Assembly (NCBI RefSeq): GCF_000382285.1
Contig: NZ_KB907932.1
Coordinates: 1-64,000 of the forward strand
Origin: Solimonas variicoloris DSM 15731
Lineage (GTDB): Bacteria; Pseudomonadota; Gammaproteobacteria; Nevskiales; Nevskiaceae
Direction: 5' to 3'
DNA: 64,000 nt
Shown: piece by piece, positions 1 to 9,800 of the stretch
How the letters are laid out: the number at the start of each line of letters is the position of its first letter
Position numbering within the stretch: the first letter of the stretch is position 1
Made by a program: the position numbers and the translations under genes
Notes under the pieces: model-generated
What the model was told of the DNA's origin: nothing
Databases searched by the model: none
The model's input: only the letters and a program-made list of their open reading frames with translations

Positions 1-165
1 GCGCTCAAACACGCTGTGCCGGGTGTCCCCGCAGGCCGGACACACGAAGCCATCCGGCCAGCGCGACTGCTTCAGTGCCGCAATGCACTGCGCCTCGCTG
101 CCGTAGCGTTTCATGAACTCGCCCAGCGACAGCCCTTTCTGAAACTGAACCCGATTCATCGACAT
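1..165 (-). CDS. IS1595-family transposase, N-terminal part (runs off window)
   Basis: Only the first 55 codons lie in the window; the gene continues past position 1. The translated start (MSMNRVQFQKGLSLGEF...) followed by a F-V-C-P-x-C-G zinc-ribbon half matches the N-terminus of IS1595-type DDE transposases, which use this ribbon for DNA binding. The ATG at 165 is chosen because a good Shine-Dalgarno sequence (GAAGGAGT, bottom strand, 172-179) precedes it with normal spacing. It is transcribed away from the cellulose operon, whose first gene begins only about 100 bp to the right, so one IS end must lie in 166-267. Whether the element is intact cannot be judged here. The family call rests on recognition of the N-terminal pattern only. 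Confidence 0.72.
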   Translation of the reverse strand, partial: MSMNRVQFQKGLSLGEFMKRYGSEAQCIAALKQSRWPDGFVCPACGDTRHSVFER

Positions 166-267
166 CGCACGACTCCTTCAGAACCATGCCGATATCTTCC
201 GCATCAACAGGCTCAGTACCTGAGCCCAGCTGCGATTCGGGCCTAATCACGAATCGCTATCCGTCAC
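166..267. other. Gap between IS transposase start and bcsD, with two short hairpins
   Basis: This 102-bp stretch should contain the outer end of the IS1595-type element and at least part of the leader of the cellulose operon. Two perfect inverted repeats are visible: GGCTCAG-tac-CTGAGCC at 210-226 and GCGATTCG...CGAATCGC at 232-239/250-257. Either could be part of the IS terminal inverted repeat or a small transcription block. No convincing -35/-10 promoter was recognised. The IS boundary cannot be fixed without the other end of the element. Confidence 0.4.
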
Positions 268-765
268 ATGGCACAGGGACCGAGCCCGGTGGACTCCAAG
301 ACGCAGGAATATCTGCAGCGCCTACCCCGCCCCACGGCGGCGCCCGAAGTACTGTTGGGTCTCGGCGGCGAGCTGGCGAGTCAGGTCCAGGCGCCGCAGC
401 TGCGCGGTCTGCTGTATCGCGTCGGCCGCGGCCTGGCCGGCCGCCATTCGGTCGGCAGCATCAAGACGCTGGCGGAGTTCGAACAGTTCGCGCTGCGCAA
501 GCTCGCCGAGCTGGATCTCGGCTGGGTGCAGGTCGAGGAAGTCGCCGGCGCCGTCGACTTCGTGCATGGCGGCGCGCCGCTGCAGAACTGGTTCGGCGCC
601 GACGCCGAAGAATGGGCGCCCGGACTGCTCGAAGGACTCTACGCGGAGTGGATGGCGCAACTCGGCGCCGATGCCCGGCTCGATGTGCGGGAGATCGAGG
701 ACGGCGCGCTGGAGCCCGGCGTCCACCGGCTGCGCTTCGCGCACGAGTCGGCATTCGGAATCTGA
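268..765 (+). CDS. bcsD: Cellulose synthase subunit D (BcsD/AcsD)
   Basis: 165-residue soluble protein, close to the ~156-residue length of AcsD/BcsD. The C-terminal stretch ending L-R-F-A-H-E-S-A-F matches this family. In known systems BcsD forms a ring-like periplasmic octamer that lines up glucan chains and raises the crystallinity of extruded cellulose; it marks type I bcs operons. It is the first gene of the bcs operon here, upstream of bcsA rather than after bcsC as in Komagataeibacter. Its TGA overlaps the ATG of the next gene by one base, so the two are probably translationally coupled. No signal peptide is seen, which is usual for the family. Confidence 0.88.
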   Translation: MAQGPSPVDSKTQEYLQRLPRPTAAPEVLLGLGGELASQVQAPQLRGLLYRVGRGLAGRHSVGSIKTLAEFEQFALRKLAELDLGWVQVEEVAGAVDFVHGGAPLQNWFGADAEEWAPGLLEGLYAEWMAQLGADARLDVREIEDGALEPGVHRLRFAHESAFGI

Positions 766-1268
766 TGAACGACATGCCAGATCAACCGAAATCTTCGGAC
801 GATGTGCAACAGCTGCTGCGCGATTTGAGCATCGGCGGCCTGCAGTACCGCGAGTTCGCCAAGCCCAATGCCGCCCATCTGCGGCTGGCGCCGAACCGTC
901 CGGCGGTTGAAGCGCCGGCCGCCTCGCCGCCGTCGTCTGCGCCGCCGCTGCAGACGCCTCCCCTGGCTTCGCTGCCGCAGCCTGCCGCGGCGCCTCCGCT
1001 GCCGGGCACCGAGGTCGGTCCGGCACCGGCTCGTCGCCCGGCGGCAACGCCACGCGCCGTGCACGAGAGCCCGCTCAATTTCACGTTCGAGCGCCTGCGC
1101 CGCCAGGCGATTGCGTCGCGCGCCACGCCGTTGCAGCTCGATCTCAAGCTGCCGTCGCGGCGTCGCGTGACGCTGCCGTCGCACCTCGATCAGCTGCAAA
1201 AACGCCCCCTGCCGGAAGTCTTCAGCTCGCTCTGCCGCACGGCGGGCGATCAGCGCAGCATCTCCTAA
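765..1268 (+). CDS. Proline/alanine-rich BcsP/BcsR-like cellulose accessory protein
   Basis: 167 residues. The N-terminus (DDVQQLLRDLSIGGLQYREF) resembles the short helical motif of BcsR/BcsP proteins that precede bcs genes in several proteobacteria. A low-complexity Pro/Ala linker (about residues 45-95) follows, then a basic C-terminal block (P-L-Q-L-D-L-K-L-P-S-R-R-R). BcsR-type proteins act with BcsQ at the cytoplasmic face of the synthase in E. coli; a similar role here is inference. It sits between bcsD (1-bp overlap) and bcsA (33-bp gap). There is no signal peptide or membrane segment. The family call is tentative because only the N-terminal motif is recognisable. Confidence 0.55.
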   Translation: MNDMPDQPKSSDDVQQLLRDLSIGGLQYREFAKPNAAHLRLAPNRPAVEAPAASPPSSAPPLQTPPLASLPQPAAAPPLPGTEVGPAPARRPAATPRAVHESPLNFTFERLRRQAIASRATPLQLDLKLPSRRRVTLPSHLDQLQKRPLPEVFSSLCRTAGDQRSIS

Positions 1269-1301
1269 CCACCCGCTCGCACTCGTCCAGGGAGGACCTG
1301 C

Positions 1302-3416
1302 ATGCGGCTGTCCGTGATCCTGCTGATCGTTGCCGTCGCCGTGCCGGCGTACGCCGTGATCAGCGCGCCGCTGTCGCTGTTCTGGCAGTCGTTCACGGCG
1401 ATCGGCATGCTCGTCGCCGCCAATGTCTTGGTACGCCTGCGCGACTATCGCTGGGCGCTGGCGCTGATGGGCCTGTCGGTGCTGGCCAGCAGCCGCTACA
1501 TGTGGTGGCGCCTGACCGAGACCCTGCCGCTCGGGCACGGCTTCAACGCCTGGGACATGTTCTGGGCCTGCGGCCTGATCATCGCCGAGCTCTACGCGTA
1601 CCTGATCCTGATCCTCGGCTTCGTGCAGACCGCCTGGCCTCTGCACCGCAAGCCCGAGCCGCTGCCGGCCGACCCGTCGCGGTGGCCGACGGTCGACGTC
1701 TTCATCCCGAGCTACAACGAGCCGCTGCAGGTCGTGCGGCCGACGGTGCTGGCGGCGCTGGCGCTCGACTGGCCGCGGGACAAGCTCAACATCTATCTGC
1801 TCGATGACGGCCGCCGCGACGAGTTCCGGCAGTTCTGCGAAGAGGTCGGCGTCACGCATCTGACGCGCAGCGACAACAAGCACGCCAAGGCCGGCAACAT
1901 CAACGCCGCGCTGAAGCGCACGCACGGCGACTTCATCGCGATCTTCGACTGCGACCACATCCCGGTGCGCTCGTTCCTGCAGATGACGATGGGCACGATG
2001 ATCGCCGATCCGCAGATCTCGCTGGTACAGACGCCGCACCACTTCTTCTCGCCGGATCCGTTCGAGCGCAACCTCAACACCTTCCGCAAGGTGCCGAACG
2101 AGGGCGAGCTGTTCTACGGCCTGATCCAGGACGGCAACGATTTCTGGGACGCGTCGTTCTTCTGCGGCTCCTGCGCGGTGCTGCGCCGCCAGACGCTGGA
2201 CGAGATCGGCGGCATCGCCACCGAGACCGTCACCGAGGACGCCCACACTTCGCTGCGCATGCACTCGCGCGGCTGGAAGAGCGCCTACATCAACATCCCG
2301 CAGGCGGCCGGCCTGGCAACCGAATCCCTGTCCGCGCACGTCGGCCAGCGCATCCGCTGGGCGCGCGGCATGGCGCAGATCTTCCGCGTCGACAACCCGA
2401 TGATCATGCGCGGCCTCAAGCTCGGCCAGCGCCTCTGCTACACCAACGCGATGATGCACTTCTTCTACGGAGTGCCGCGCCTGATCTTCCTGACCTCGCC
2501 GCTCGCCTACCTGCTGCTCGGCGCCGACATCATCAAGGCGCAGGGCTGGATGGTGCTGGCCTACGCGATGCCGCACGTGCTGCTGGCGACGATCACCAAC
2601 AGCCGCCTGCAGGGCCGCTACCGGCACTCGTTCTGGGCGGAGATCTACGAGACGGTGCTGGCGACCTTCATCATCGCCCCGACCCTGCTGGCCGTCATCA
2701 ATCCCAAGCTCGGCAAGTTCAACGTCACCGCCAAGGGCGGCATCGTCGACCGCGACTACTTCGACAAGGACATCGCCAAGCCGTACTACCTGCTGTTCCT
2801 GCTCAATCTGGCCGGCTTCAGCGTCGGCATCGGCCGCCTGCTGCTCGGCAATCCGCATCCGGACACCGTGCTGCTCAACCTCGGCTGGACCGCCTACAAC
2901 CTGCTGATCATCGGCGGCGCGCTGGCCGTGGCCAGCGAAAAGCGCCAGGTGCGCGAGGCGGTGCGCGTGCGCACGCGCATCCCGGCGGCGATCGCCACCG
3001 AGCCCGGCGGCGAGGCCTATCTGACCGACACGCTCGACGTCTCCTACGGCGGCGCCGCGCTGCAGGCGCCGGAGAGCCTGGCGCTGCAGCCCGGCCAGCG
3101 CCTGCAAGTATTGCTGATGCCGCAGCGCAACGACGTCTGGATCGATGCCGTGGTGCGCCGCTGCGGCCACCGCATGGTCGCCGTCGAATACGAGGCGATG
3201 TCGATCGCCCAGGAAAGCGCGCTGGTGCAAGCGCTGTTCGGCCGCGCCGATGCCTGGATGCAGTGGCGCGACCGTCAGGACCGCGATCGCCCGCTGCACG
3301 CGTTCGGCGAAGTCGCGCAGAACGGCCTGCGCGGCGCGCGCGCGTTCTTCCGCTGGGCCTTCACCACGATCTTCAACCGCACCGCCGACCGCAGCGCGCG
3401 GTCCGGTTCCGCATGA
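1302..3416 (+). CDS. bcsA: Cellulose synthase catalytic subunit BcsA (UDP-forming)
   Basis: 704-residue inner-membrane GT2 glycosyltransferase that polymerises UDP-glucose into beta-1,4-glucan and threads it through its own channel. The processive GT signature is complete: DDG at 168-170, DxD (DCD) at 216-218, the catalytic TED at 311-313 and QRIRW at 349-353. Transmembrane helices lie before residue 110 and between about 380 and 545. A C-terminal PilZ domain follows, with the RxxxR motif (E-K-R-Q-V-R-E-A-V-R, near 546) and D-V-S-Y-G-G, so c-di-GMP should relieve autoinhibition. It lacks the N-terminal extension of E. coli BcsA (872 residues) and is nearer the Komagataeibacter form. The start is supported by a GGGAGG site at 1290-1295. 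Confidence 0.97.
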   Translation: MRLSVILLIVAVAVPAYAVISAPLSLFWQSFTAIGMLVAANVLVRLRDYRWALALMGLSVLASSRYMWWRLTETLPLGHGFNAWDMFWACGLIIAELYAYLILILGFVQTAWPLHRKPEPLPADPSRWPTVDVFIPSYNEPLQVVRPTVLAALALDWPRDKLNIYLLDDGRRDEFRQFCEEVGVTHLTRSDNKHAKAGNINAALKRTHGDFIAIFDCDHIPVRSFLQMTMGTMIADPQISLVQTPHHFFSPDPFERNLNTFRKVPNEGELFYGLIQDGNDFWDASFFCGSCAVLRRQTLDEIGGIATETVTEDAHTSLRMHSRGWKSAYINIPQAAGLATESLSAHVGQRIRWARGMAQIFRVDNPMIMRGLKLGQRLCYTNAMMHFFYGVPRLIFLTSPLAYLLLGADIIKAQGWMVLAYAMPHVLLATITNSRLQGRYRHSFWAEIYETVLATFIIAPTLLAVINPKLGKFNVTAKGGIVDRDYFDKDIAKPYYLLFLLNLAGFSVGIGRLLLGNPHPDTVLLNLGWTAYNLLIIGGALAVASEKRQVREAVRVRTRIPAAIATEPGGEAYLTDTLDVSYGGAALQAPESLALQPGQRLQVLLMPQRNDVWIDAVVRRCGHRMVAVEYEAMSIAQESALVQALFGRADAWMQWRDRQDRDRPLHAFGEVAQNGLRGARAFFRWAFTTIFNRTADRSARSGSA

Positions 3417-3447
3417 ATCCGCAGCGTTCCGACCGGAGCATGATCTG

Positions 3448-5682
3448 ATGCGTTCGTTCAAAACCTCCCTCGCCCTCGCCGCCGCGCTCCTCGCGGCGGC
3501 GACAGCGCTGGCCGCCGCCGAACCGGCGGCCGAGCCGGCGGCCCGTCCGGTTGCGGCGACCACGGCCGTCGCCGGCACCGCCGCGTCGCGCACGCTGAGC
3601 CTGCGCGATCTCGGCATGCTCTATTCGCTGAAGCTGCGCACGGTGTTCGGCCAGGCCTCGCTGCCGCTGAACCTGCGCAGCGATCAGGTCGTCACCGGCG
3701 CCAGCCTCGAACTGCGTTACGCGCACTCGCCGTCGCTGCGCTTCGACCTCAGCCACCTGAGCGTCTACATCAACGACCAGCTGCTGCGCACGATTCCGCT
3801 CAGCGCCGAGACCGCGTCCGGCGCCATCGCGCAAATCCCGATCGACCCGCGCTTGCTGTTGCCGAACAACCAGATCCGTTTCGAGCTGGTCGCCCACTAC
3901 GCCAAACCCAATGAGTGCGAAGACCCGGCGCACACCACGCTGTGGGCCGACATCAGCAACGAAAGCCGCATCACCCTCAACTTCGCGTCGCTGCCGCAGG
4001 CGCCGGCGCTCGAAAATCTGCCGGCGCCGCTGTTCGATGCCGGCGACGAGCGCCGCGTGCGGCTGCCGTTCGTGTTCGCCGGCAACCCGGATGCGACCAC
4101 GCTGAAGGCGGCCGCCATCGTCGCCGCCTGGTTCGGCGCGCAGGCCTCCTATCGCGGCGCCGATTTTCCGGTGTCGTTCGGGCCGCTGCCGGACGGTCAC
4201 GCCGTGCTGTTCACGATCGGCGGCGGGCCGTGGCCGGGCCTCGAGCGCCTCGGCGCGCGCCGCGAGCCGAGCGTGTCGGTGCTCGAGAACCCGAGCGCGC
4301 CCGGGCACGAGCTGCTGGTCTTCAGCGCGCCCGATGCCGACGGTCTGGTGACGGCCGCCGCGGCCCTGGCGCTCGGCAAGCTGACGCTGCGCGGCAGCGA
4401 GGCGACGATCGGCAGCCTGCAGCTGCCGGCGCCGCGCCAGCCCTGGGTCGGCCCGCAGTGGATCGACCCGTCGCGGCCGTTCCGGCTCGCCGACGGGGCG
4501 ATCGGTCCGCTGTCGGTCACCGGCCTGCTGCCGGGACCGATCAGCTTCGAGTTCGCGCTGCCGCCCGACCTCTACCCGCTGTCCGAGAGCAGCGTGCAGG
4601 TGCAGCTGAAGTACCGCGCCGCGCCGGTGTCGGCGGTCAGTTCCTCGCTCAACGTGCTGTTCAACGAGCAGTTCATCGGCGGCGTCTCGCTCGACCGCAA
4701 GAACGGCGCGAAAGCGGTCGACAGCAGCCGTACGCTCAAGCTGACGGTGCCGCCGGCGCTGCTGCGCGCGCGCGATCGGCTCGATGCCCAGTATCACTTC
4801 CGCCGTGACACCAACAGCGCCTGCCAGGACTTCGATGTCACCGCGCTGCAGGGTTCGGTCGATCCGGACTCGACGGTCGAGATCCGCAGCTACGCGCACT
4901 TCGCCGAAATGCCGGCGCTCGAAAAGTTCGCCGACGGCGGCTATCCGTACTCGCGGCTCTCCGATCTCGGCGAGACCACGATCGTGCTGCCGGCCGCACC
5001 GGTCGAGGAGGAAATCTCGGCGGCGCTGATCGCCGTCAGCCACCTCGGCCGCTGGACCGGCGACGCGGCGACCCGCGTCGGCGTCACCACCACCGACGGC
5101 CTGGCCTCGATCAAGGACCAGGACATCCTGCTGGTCGGACGCCTCGACCGCCTCGGCCTGCCGGAAGACTGGATCGGCCGCATGCCGCTGCGCCTCGACG
5201 GCCAGCAGATCGAGCTGGCGCCGATCGGCACGCTGCTCGCGTTCAACGAGCGCTGGCTGCGCGGCCACGACATCGGCGCCGCACGCGAGCACGCCAGCCA
5301 TGTGCTGGTCGACGCCGGCCAGCGCTTCGCCGCCATCGAGGGCTTCGAGTCGCCGCTGCAGCGCGGCCGCAGCGTGGTGCTGCTGACCGCCGGCCGCGAC
5401 GGCGACGTGCGCGACGCCGCGCTGGCGCTGACCGACGCCGGCACCGCGCAGTTCATGCGCGGCGCGCTGGCGATCGTGCAGGGCGGCAAGCTCAGCGGCT
5501 ACGAGCTCGGCGAGCACTACGACGTCGGCCACCTGCCCTGGTGGTTCGCGCTGCGCCGCTGGTTCAATCTCCACCCGTACCTGATCTGGCCAACGGCGCT
5601 GCTGCTTGTCATCATCCTCGGGTTCGTCGTCATGGGCCTGATGCGGCGTCGCGCCGCGCAGCGCCTCGCCCACAAGATCTGA
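3448..5682 (+). CDS. bcsB: Cellulose synthase periplasmic subunit BcsB
   Basis: 744 residues. There is an Ala-rich Sec signal peptide (MRSFKTSLALAAALLAAATA...), long beta-rich periplasmic carbohydrate-binding and flavodoxin-like domains, and one C-terminal membrane anchor (L-I-W-P-T-A-L-L-L-V-I-I-L-G-F-V-V-M-G) ending in a short basic tail. This matches BcsB, which packs its anchor against BcsA and guides the nascent glucan across the periplasm. The ATG at 3448 lies 31 bp after bcsA and is chosen because the signal peptide starts there; the open frame extends upstream into bcsA. Confidence 0.95.
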   Translation: MRSFKTSLALAAALLAAATALAAAEPAAEPAARPVAATTAVAGTAASRTLSLRDLGMLYSLKLRTVFGQASLPLNLRSDQVVTGASLELRYAHSPSLRFDLSHLSVYINDQLLRTIPLSAETASGAIAQIPIDPRLLLPNNQIRFELVAHYAKPNECEDPAHTTLWADISNESRITLNFASLPQAPALENLPAPLFDAGDERRVRLPFVFAGNPDATTLKAAAIVAAWFGAQASYRGADFPVSFGPLPDGHAVLFTIGGGPWPGLERLGARREPSVSVLENPSAPGHELLVFSAPDADGLVTAAAALALGKLTLRGSEATIGSLQLPAPRQPWVGPQWIDPSRPFRLADGAIGPLSVTGLLPGPISFEFALPPDLYPLSESSVQVQLKYRAAPVSAVSSSLNVLFNEQFIGGVSLDRKNGAKAVDSSRTLKLTVPPALLRARDRLDAQYHFRRDTNSACQDFDVTALQGSVDPDSTVEIRSYAHFAEMPALEKFADGGYPYSRLSDLGETTIVLPAAPVEEEISAALIAVSHLGRWTGDAATRVGVTTTDGLASIKDQDILLVGRLDRLGLPEDWIGRMPLRLDGQQIELAPIGTLLAFNERWLRGHDIGAAREHASHVLVDAGQRFAAIEGFESPLQRGRSVVLLTAGRDGDVRDAALALTDAGTAQFMRGALAIVQGGKLSGYELGEHYDVGHLPWWFALRRWFNLHPYLIWPTALLLVIILGFVVMGLMRRRAAQRLAHKI

Positions 5683-5709
5683 GCCCCGGCCGAGCCGAGA
5701 CCGTCCGAG

Positions 5710-6831
5710 ATGATCCGACCGATGCGCTGGCTGGTCTGCCTGCTGACGCTGTTGAGCGCGCAGACCGCGCGCGCCGCGCCGCCGCCGGTCTGGGACGACT
5801 GGCGCGCGTTCGACGACGCCTTCATCGACGTGCAGGGCCGCGTCATCGACTGGACCGAGCGAGCGCGCACCGTGTCCGAAGGCCAGGCCTACGCGCTGTT
5901 CTTCGCGCTCGTCGCCAACGACCGCAAGCGCTTCGCGCAGATCCTCGACTGGACCGAGAAGAACCTCGCCTACGGCGACCTGCGCCAGAACCTGCCGGCC
6001 TGGCACTGGGGCGCGCGCGACGACGGCAGCTGGGGCATCGTCGACGCCAATCCGGCCAGCGACGCCGACCTCTGGCTCGCCTACACGCTGATCGAGGCCG
6101 GCCGCCTCTGGAAGCAGCCGGACTACCGCGCCACCGGCCGCGCGCTGCTCGCGCAGATCGCCGCGCGCGAGGTCGTGCGCATGCCGGGCGGACCGTATCT
6201 GCTGCTGCCCGGCCCGCAGGGCTTTGTCGGTGACGACAACAGCGTGCGCATCAATCCGAGCTACTACATGCCGCTGCAGCTCGCCGCGCTGCAGAACGAG
6301 GACCCGCAGGGTCCGTGGCTGCGCCTGCTGCGTGACTACGTCGCCCTGCTGCCGCAGATCGCGCCGCTCGGCCGCGTGCCGGACTGGACGCTGTGGCGCA
6401 CCGACCGCATCGTCGTCGACCCGAAGACCGGCGGCGTCGGCAGCTACGACGCGATCCGCGCCTACCTGTGGGCTGGCCTGGCGCCGATCAACAATCCGCA
6501 CGCGCAGCAGATGCGCGTCGCCCTGCTCGGCTTCCACGATCTGGTCGTCGAACTCAAGCGCGCGCCGGAGAAATGGACGACCGGCAACAGCGGCGTCGGC
6601 GGCGAGGCGCCGCCCGGCTTCTATGCGGCGCTGCTGCCGTACCTGCTGACGGTCAGCGATCCGGACAGCTACCAGCGGGCCCGCGCACGCCTGGCCGCCA
6701 GCCGCGTCGATGGCCTCTACGGCAAGCCGGCGCGCTATTACGATCAGGTGCTGACGCTGTTCGGCAAAGGCTACGTCGACGGCCGCTATCGCTTCGACGC
6801 CCACGGCAGAGTGATTCCTTCATGGCAATGA
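5710..6831 (+). CDS. bcsZ: Periplasmic endo-1,4-beta-glucanase BcsZ (GH8)
   Basis: 373 residues with a Sec signal peptide (cleavage likely after A-R-A near residue 22) and a GH8 (alpha/alpha)6 domain. The predicted proton donor is Glu57 in T-V-S-E-G-Q-A-Y. Asp247 in V-G-S-Y-D-A-I-R matches the conserved second acid of E. coli BcsZ. BcsZ trims or untangles nascent cellulose in the periplasm and is needed for normal export. It lies 27 bp after bcsB and its stop overlaps the bcsC start (ATGA at 6828), so the order bcsA-B-Z-C matches enterobacteria although the operon also has bcsD. Confidence 0.95.
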   Translation: MIRPMRWLVCLLTLLSAQTARAAPPPVWDDWRAFDDAFIDVQGRVIDWTERARTVSEGQAYALFFALVANDRKRFAQILDWTEKNLAYGDLRQNLPAWHWGARDDGSWGIVDANPASDADLWLAYTLIEAGRLWKQPDYRATGRALLAQIAAREVVRMPGGPYLLLPGPQGFVGDDNSVRINPSYYMPLQLAALQNEDPQGPWLRLLRDYVALLPQIAPLGRVPDWTLWRTDRIVVDPKTGGVGSYDAIRAYLWAGLAPINNPHAQQMRVALLGFHDLVVELKRAPEKWTTGNSGVGGEAPPGFYAALLPYLLTVSDPDSYQRARARLAASRVDGLYGKPARYYDQVLTLFGKGYVDGRYRFDAHGRVIPSWQ

Positions 6832-9800
6832 AAGTCGCACGGCATCGCGTCGCGCTCGGCCTTTGCTCGGGCCTGCTGCTCGGCGCCGCGCCGATCCCGG
6901 CGGCGCTGGCCCAGCAGGACGGCGCCGTCGCCCAGCTGGTGCAGCAGGCCGAGTTCTGGGACGCCAAGCAGCGCCCCGACCTCGCGCGCGAAAGCTGGAA
7001 GCGCGTGCTCGCCGCCGATCCGCGCAACGCCCGCGCGCTGGCGCGCCTGGCGGTGCTCGAGGAGCAGAACGGCAATGCCAGCGACTCGCGCCGCTATCTC
7101 GACACCCTGCGCCAGGTCGCGCCGGACTCGGCCGAGCTGCGCCGCGCCCAGCAGGAGCTGCTCAGCGGCGGCGCACCGGCGACGCTGGCGCGCGCCCGCG
7201 CGCTCGGCCAGCAGGGCAAGGCCGCCGACGCGGTCGCCGCCTACGAGCAGGCCTTCGGCGGCAGCACGCCGCCGGACGACGTCACCGCGCTCGAGTACTA
7301 CGAGACGATGGCCGGCGTCGAACGCCGCTACGGCGAGGCGCGCGACGCCTTGGCGACACTGGCGCAGCGCAATGCCGGCGACACCCGCTACGCGCTGACC
7401 TATGCGCGCGTGCTGACCTACCGCGCCGCCTCGCGCCGCGAGGGCATCCAGCGCCTGCGCACGCTGGCCGGCGATCCCAAGTATGGTGCCGACGCCCGTC
7501 GCGCCTGGCGTCAGGCGCTGGTCTGGCTGCAGGCGACGCCGGCCGACCAGCCGCTGTACCAGGCCTATCTCGACGGCGTCGGCCGCGACGCCGAGATCGC
7601 CGACAAGCTCGACGCCCTCAAGCAGGCGCGGGCCGGCGCCGTCGTCGCCGAGGCCGGCCAGGCCGCCGACGCCGAACTCGCGCATGGTTTTCGTGCGCTC
7701 GACGACGGCGAACTGGCGGTCGCCGAATCGACGTTCGAGCGCCTGATCGGCCGCAACGCCGGCAATGTCGCCGATGCCCGCGCCGGACTCGCGCTGGTGC
7801 GCCTGCGCCAGCAGCGTTTCGCCGAGGCCGGCAGCCTGTTCGACGCCGCGATCCGCGCCAAGCCCGGCCTCGAACCGCGCTATCGCGAGGCGCGCCGCAC
7901 CGCGACCTTCTGGGGCCGCGTGCGCCGCGCCGAACAGGCCGCCGCCGACGGCGATACGCGCCAGGCCGAGACCGATTACGCCAGTGCCCTCGCCGCGCCG
8001 CCGCCGGGCGGCGCACCGGCCTCGGTGGTGCGCGCCTATGCCGACGCACTGATCGCCAACGACAAGGCGACGCTCGCCGAACAGAAGCTGCGCGAAGCGC
8101 TGAAAGCGCATCCGAATCAGCCCGAGCTGGTCAGCGGCCTCGCCGGCGTCCTGATCCGCAGCCAGCGCAACGACGAAGCCGGCCGTCTGCTGGCCGCCGC
8201 GCCGGAAGCCTCGCGCATCGAGTTCCGCACCGCGCAGGCCGAGATCGCGCGCCAGCAGGCCGCCGCGCTGCTGCAGGCCGGCCGCAGTGCCGAAGCCGAG
8301 CAGAAGCTGCGCGAGGCGCTGGTCGCGGCGCCGGAATCGCCGTGGGTGCGCCTCGACCTCGCCCGCCTCTACCGCCGCATCGGCCGCGACGCCGAAGCCG
8401 AGTCGCTGCTCGACGCCATGGTCGAAGCGGCCAGCAACACCGCGCAGGCGCGCCTCGCGCAGGCCTACGCCTACGCCGAGTCGCAGCGCTGGTACGAGGC
8501 GCTGCAGGCGCTCGAACGGCTGGCGCCGGCCGACCGCAACGCTGACGCGCGCAAGCTGCAGCGCGAGGCCTGGGTCCGCTACCAGGTGCAGCGCGCCACG
8601 CAGGCCGCGCAGCGCGGTGACGCCAGTCACGCCGCCGAATGGCTCGGCGCCGCGGTCGACGGCGCCGGCAACGATCCGGCGCTGGCCAGTGCGCTGGCCC
8701 AGGGCTGGGCCGCGCTCGGCGATCCGGCGCGCGCGGTCGCCGTGCTGCGGCGCAGCTTCGCGTCGCGCGGCGAGCCCTCGGCCGGCGACCGCATCCAGTA
8801 CGCGGCGCTGCTGCTGCAGATCGACCAGGACGCCGAGTTCGAGGCGGTCAGCACCACGCTGATCCAGCGCGGCGGCCTGACGCCGGCGCAGTCGCGCACG
8901 CTCGAAGACCTGATCGTCGGCTACCGCATCAAGCTCGCCGACCGTGCCCGCGAGCGCGGCGACTTCGGCGCCGCCTACAAGCAGCTGCGCGAAGTCGTCG
9001 CCCGCTATCCCGATCAGCCGCGCGTGCAGATGGCGCTGGCGCGCCTGTTCGCGTCGGCCGGCGAACCCGACAAGGCGCTGGCGATCGGCCGCGCGCTGAT
9101 GAAGTCGGCCGAGCCGAGCGACGAGCAGCTGTATGCGGCGATCGACGCCGCGCTCGCCGCCCAGGACCGCGACAGCGCCGCGCGCTGGATCGACCTCGCC
9201 TTCCAGCGCGGCAGCGATCCGGTCGCCGCGCACCGCGCCGCCGCCCGCCTCGCCGAACAGCGCGGCCGTCAGGCCGAAGCGCTCGGCCACTATCGCGAGG
9301 CCGAACTGCTCGCCCAGAAACAGGATGCCTACGGCGCGCAGCCGCCGGATCTGGTGCTGATCGATCCGGCCAGCGGCGACGCGCGCCTGCTGCCCGAGCC
9401 GCTGCGCGACATGCTGCGCGGCGAGGACGTGCCGGTCGGGCCGCTGCTGCCGCGCGCGCCGGAAGCCGGCAGCGAAGCGGTGCTGCCGGCGACGCCGGCC
9501 TTGCCGGCCGCCGCGCGCAGCGCCGCGCCGGCGTCCGCGCCCGTGCCGCCGGCCGATGCGCGCTACGGCGGCTACCGTCTCGACGCCAAGCTGCAGGGCG
9601 GCAGCGGCCGCGAGCTCGCCGGCGCCAGCAGCGCGCGCTACGGCGCGCCGCTGGCGCTGCAGTTCGAACGCCGGCTGCGCGCGCCGGCGCCGGATTCGGA
9701 ATGGGTCGCGCCCTACGACGAGACTCAGGTCAAGCCGATCGACCGGCTCGAAGCGCAGGTCAGCGGCTGGGCCCTTGGCGGCTTCATGAGCCGCTCGCGC

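Noticed and set aside
639-6804. Very long open frames on the bottom strand across the bcs operon
   Set aside because: They lie opposite bcsA/bcsB/bcsZ, have Arg/Gln/Ala/Val-biased low-quality translations, no signal or domain, and arise from strong third-base GC bias of the real genes.
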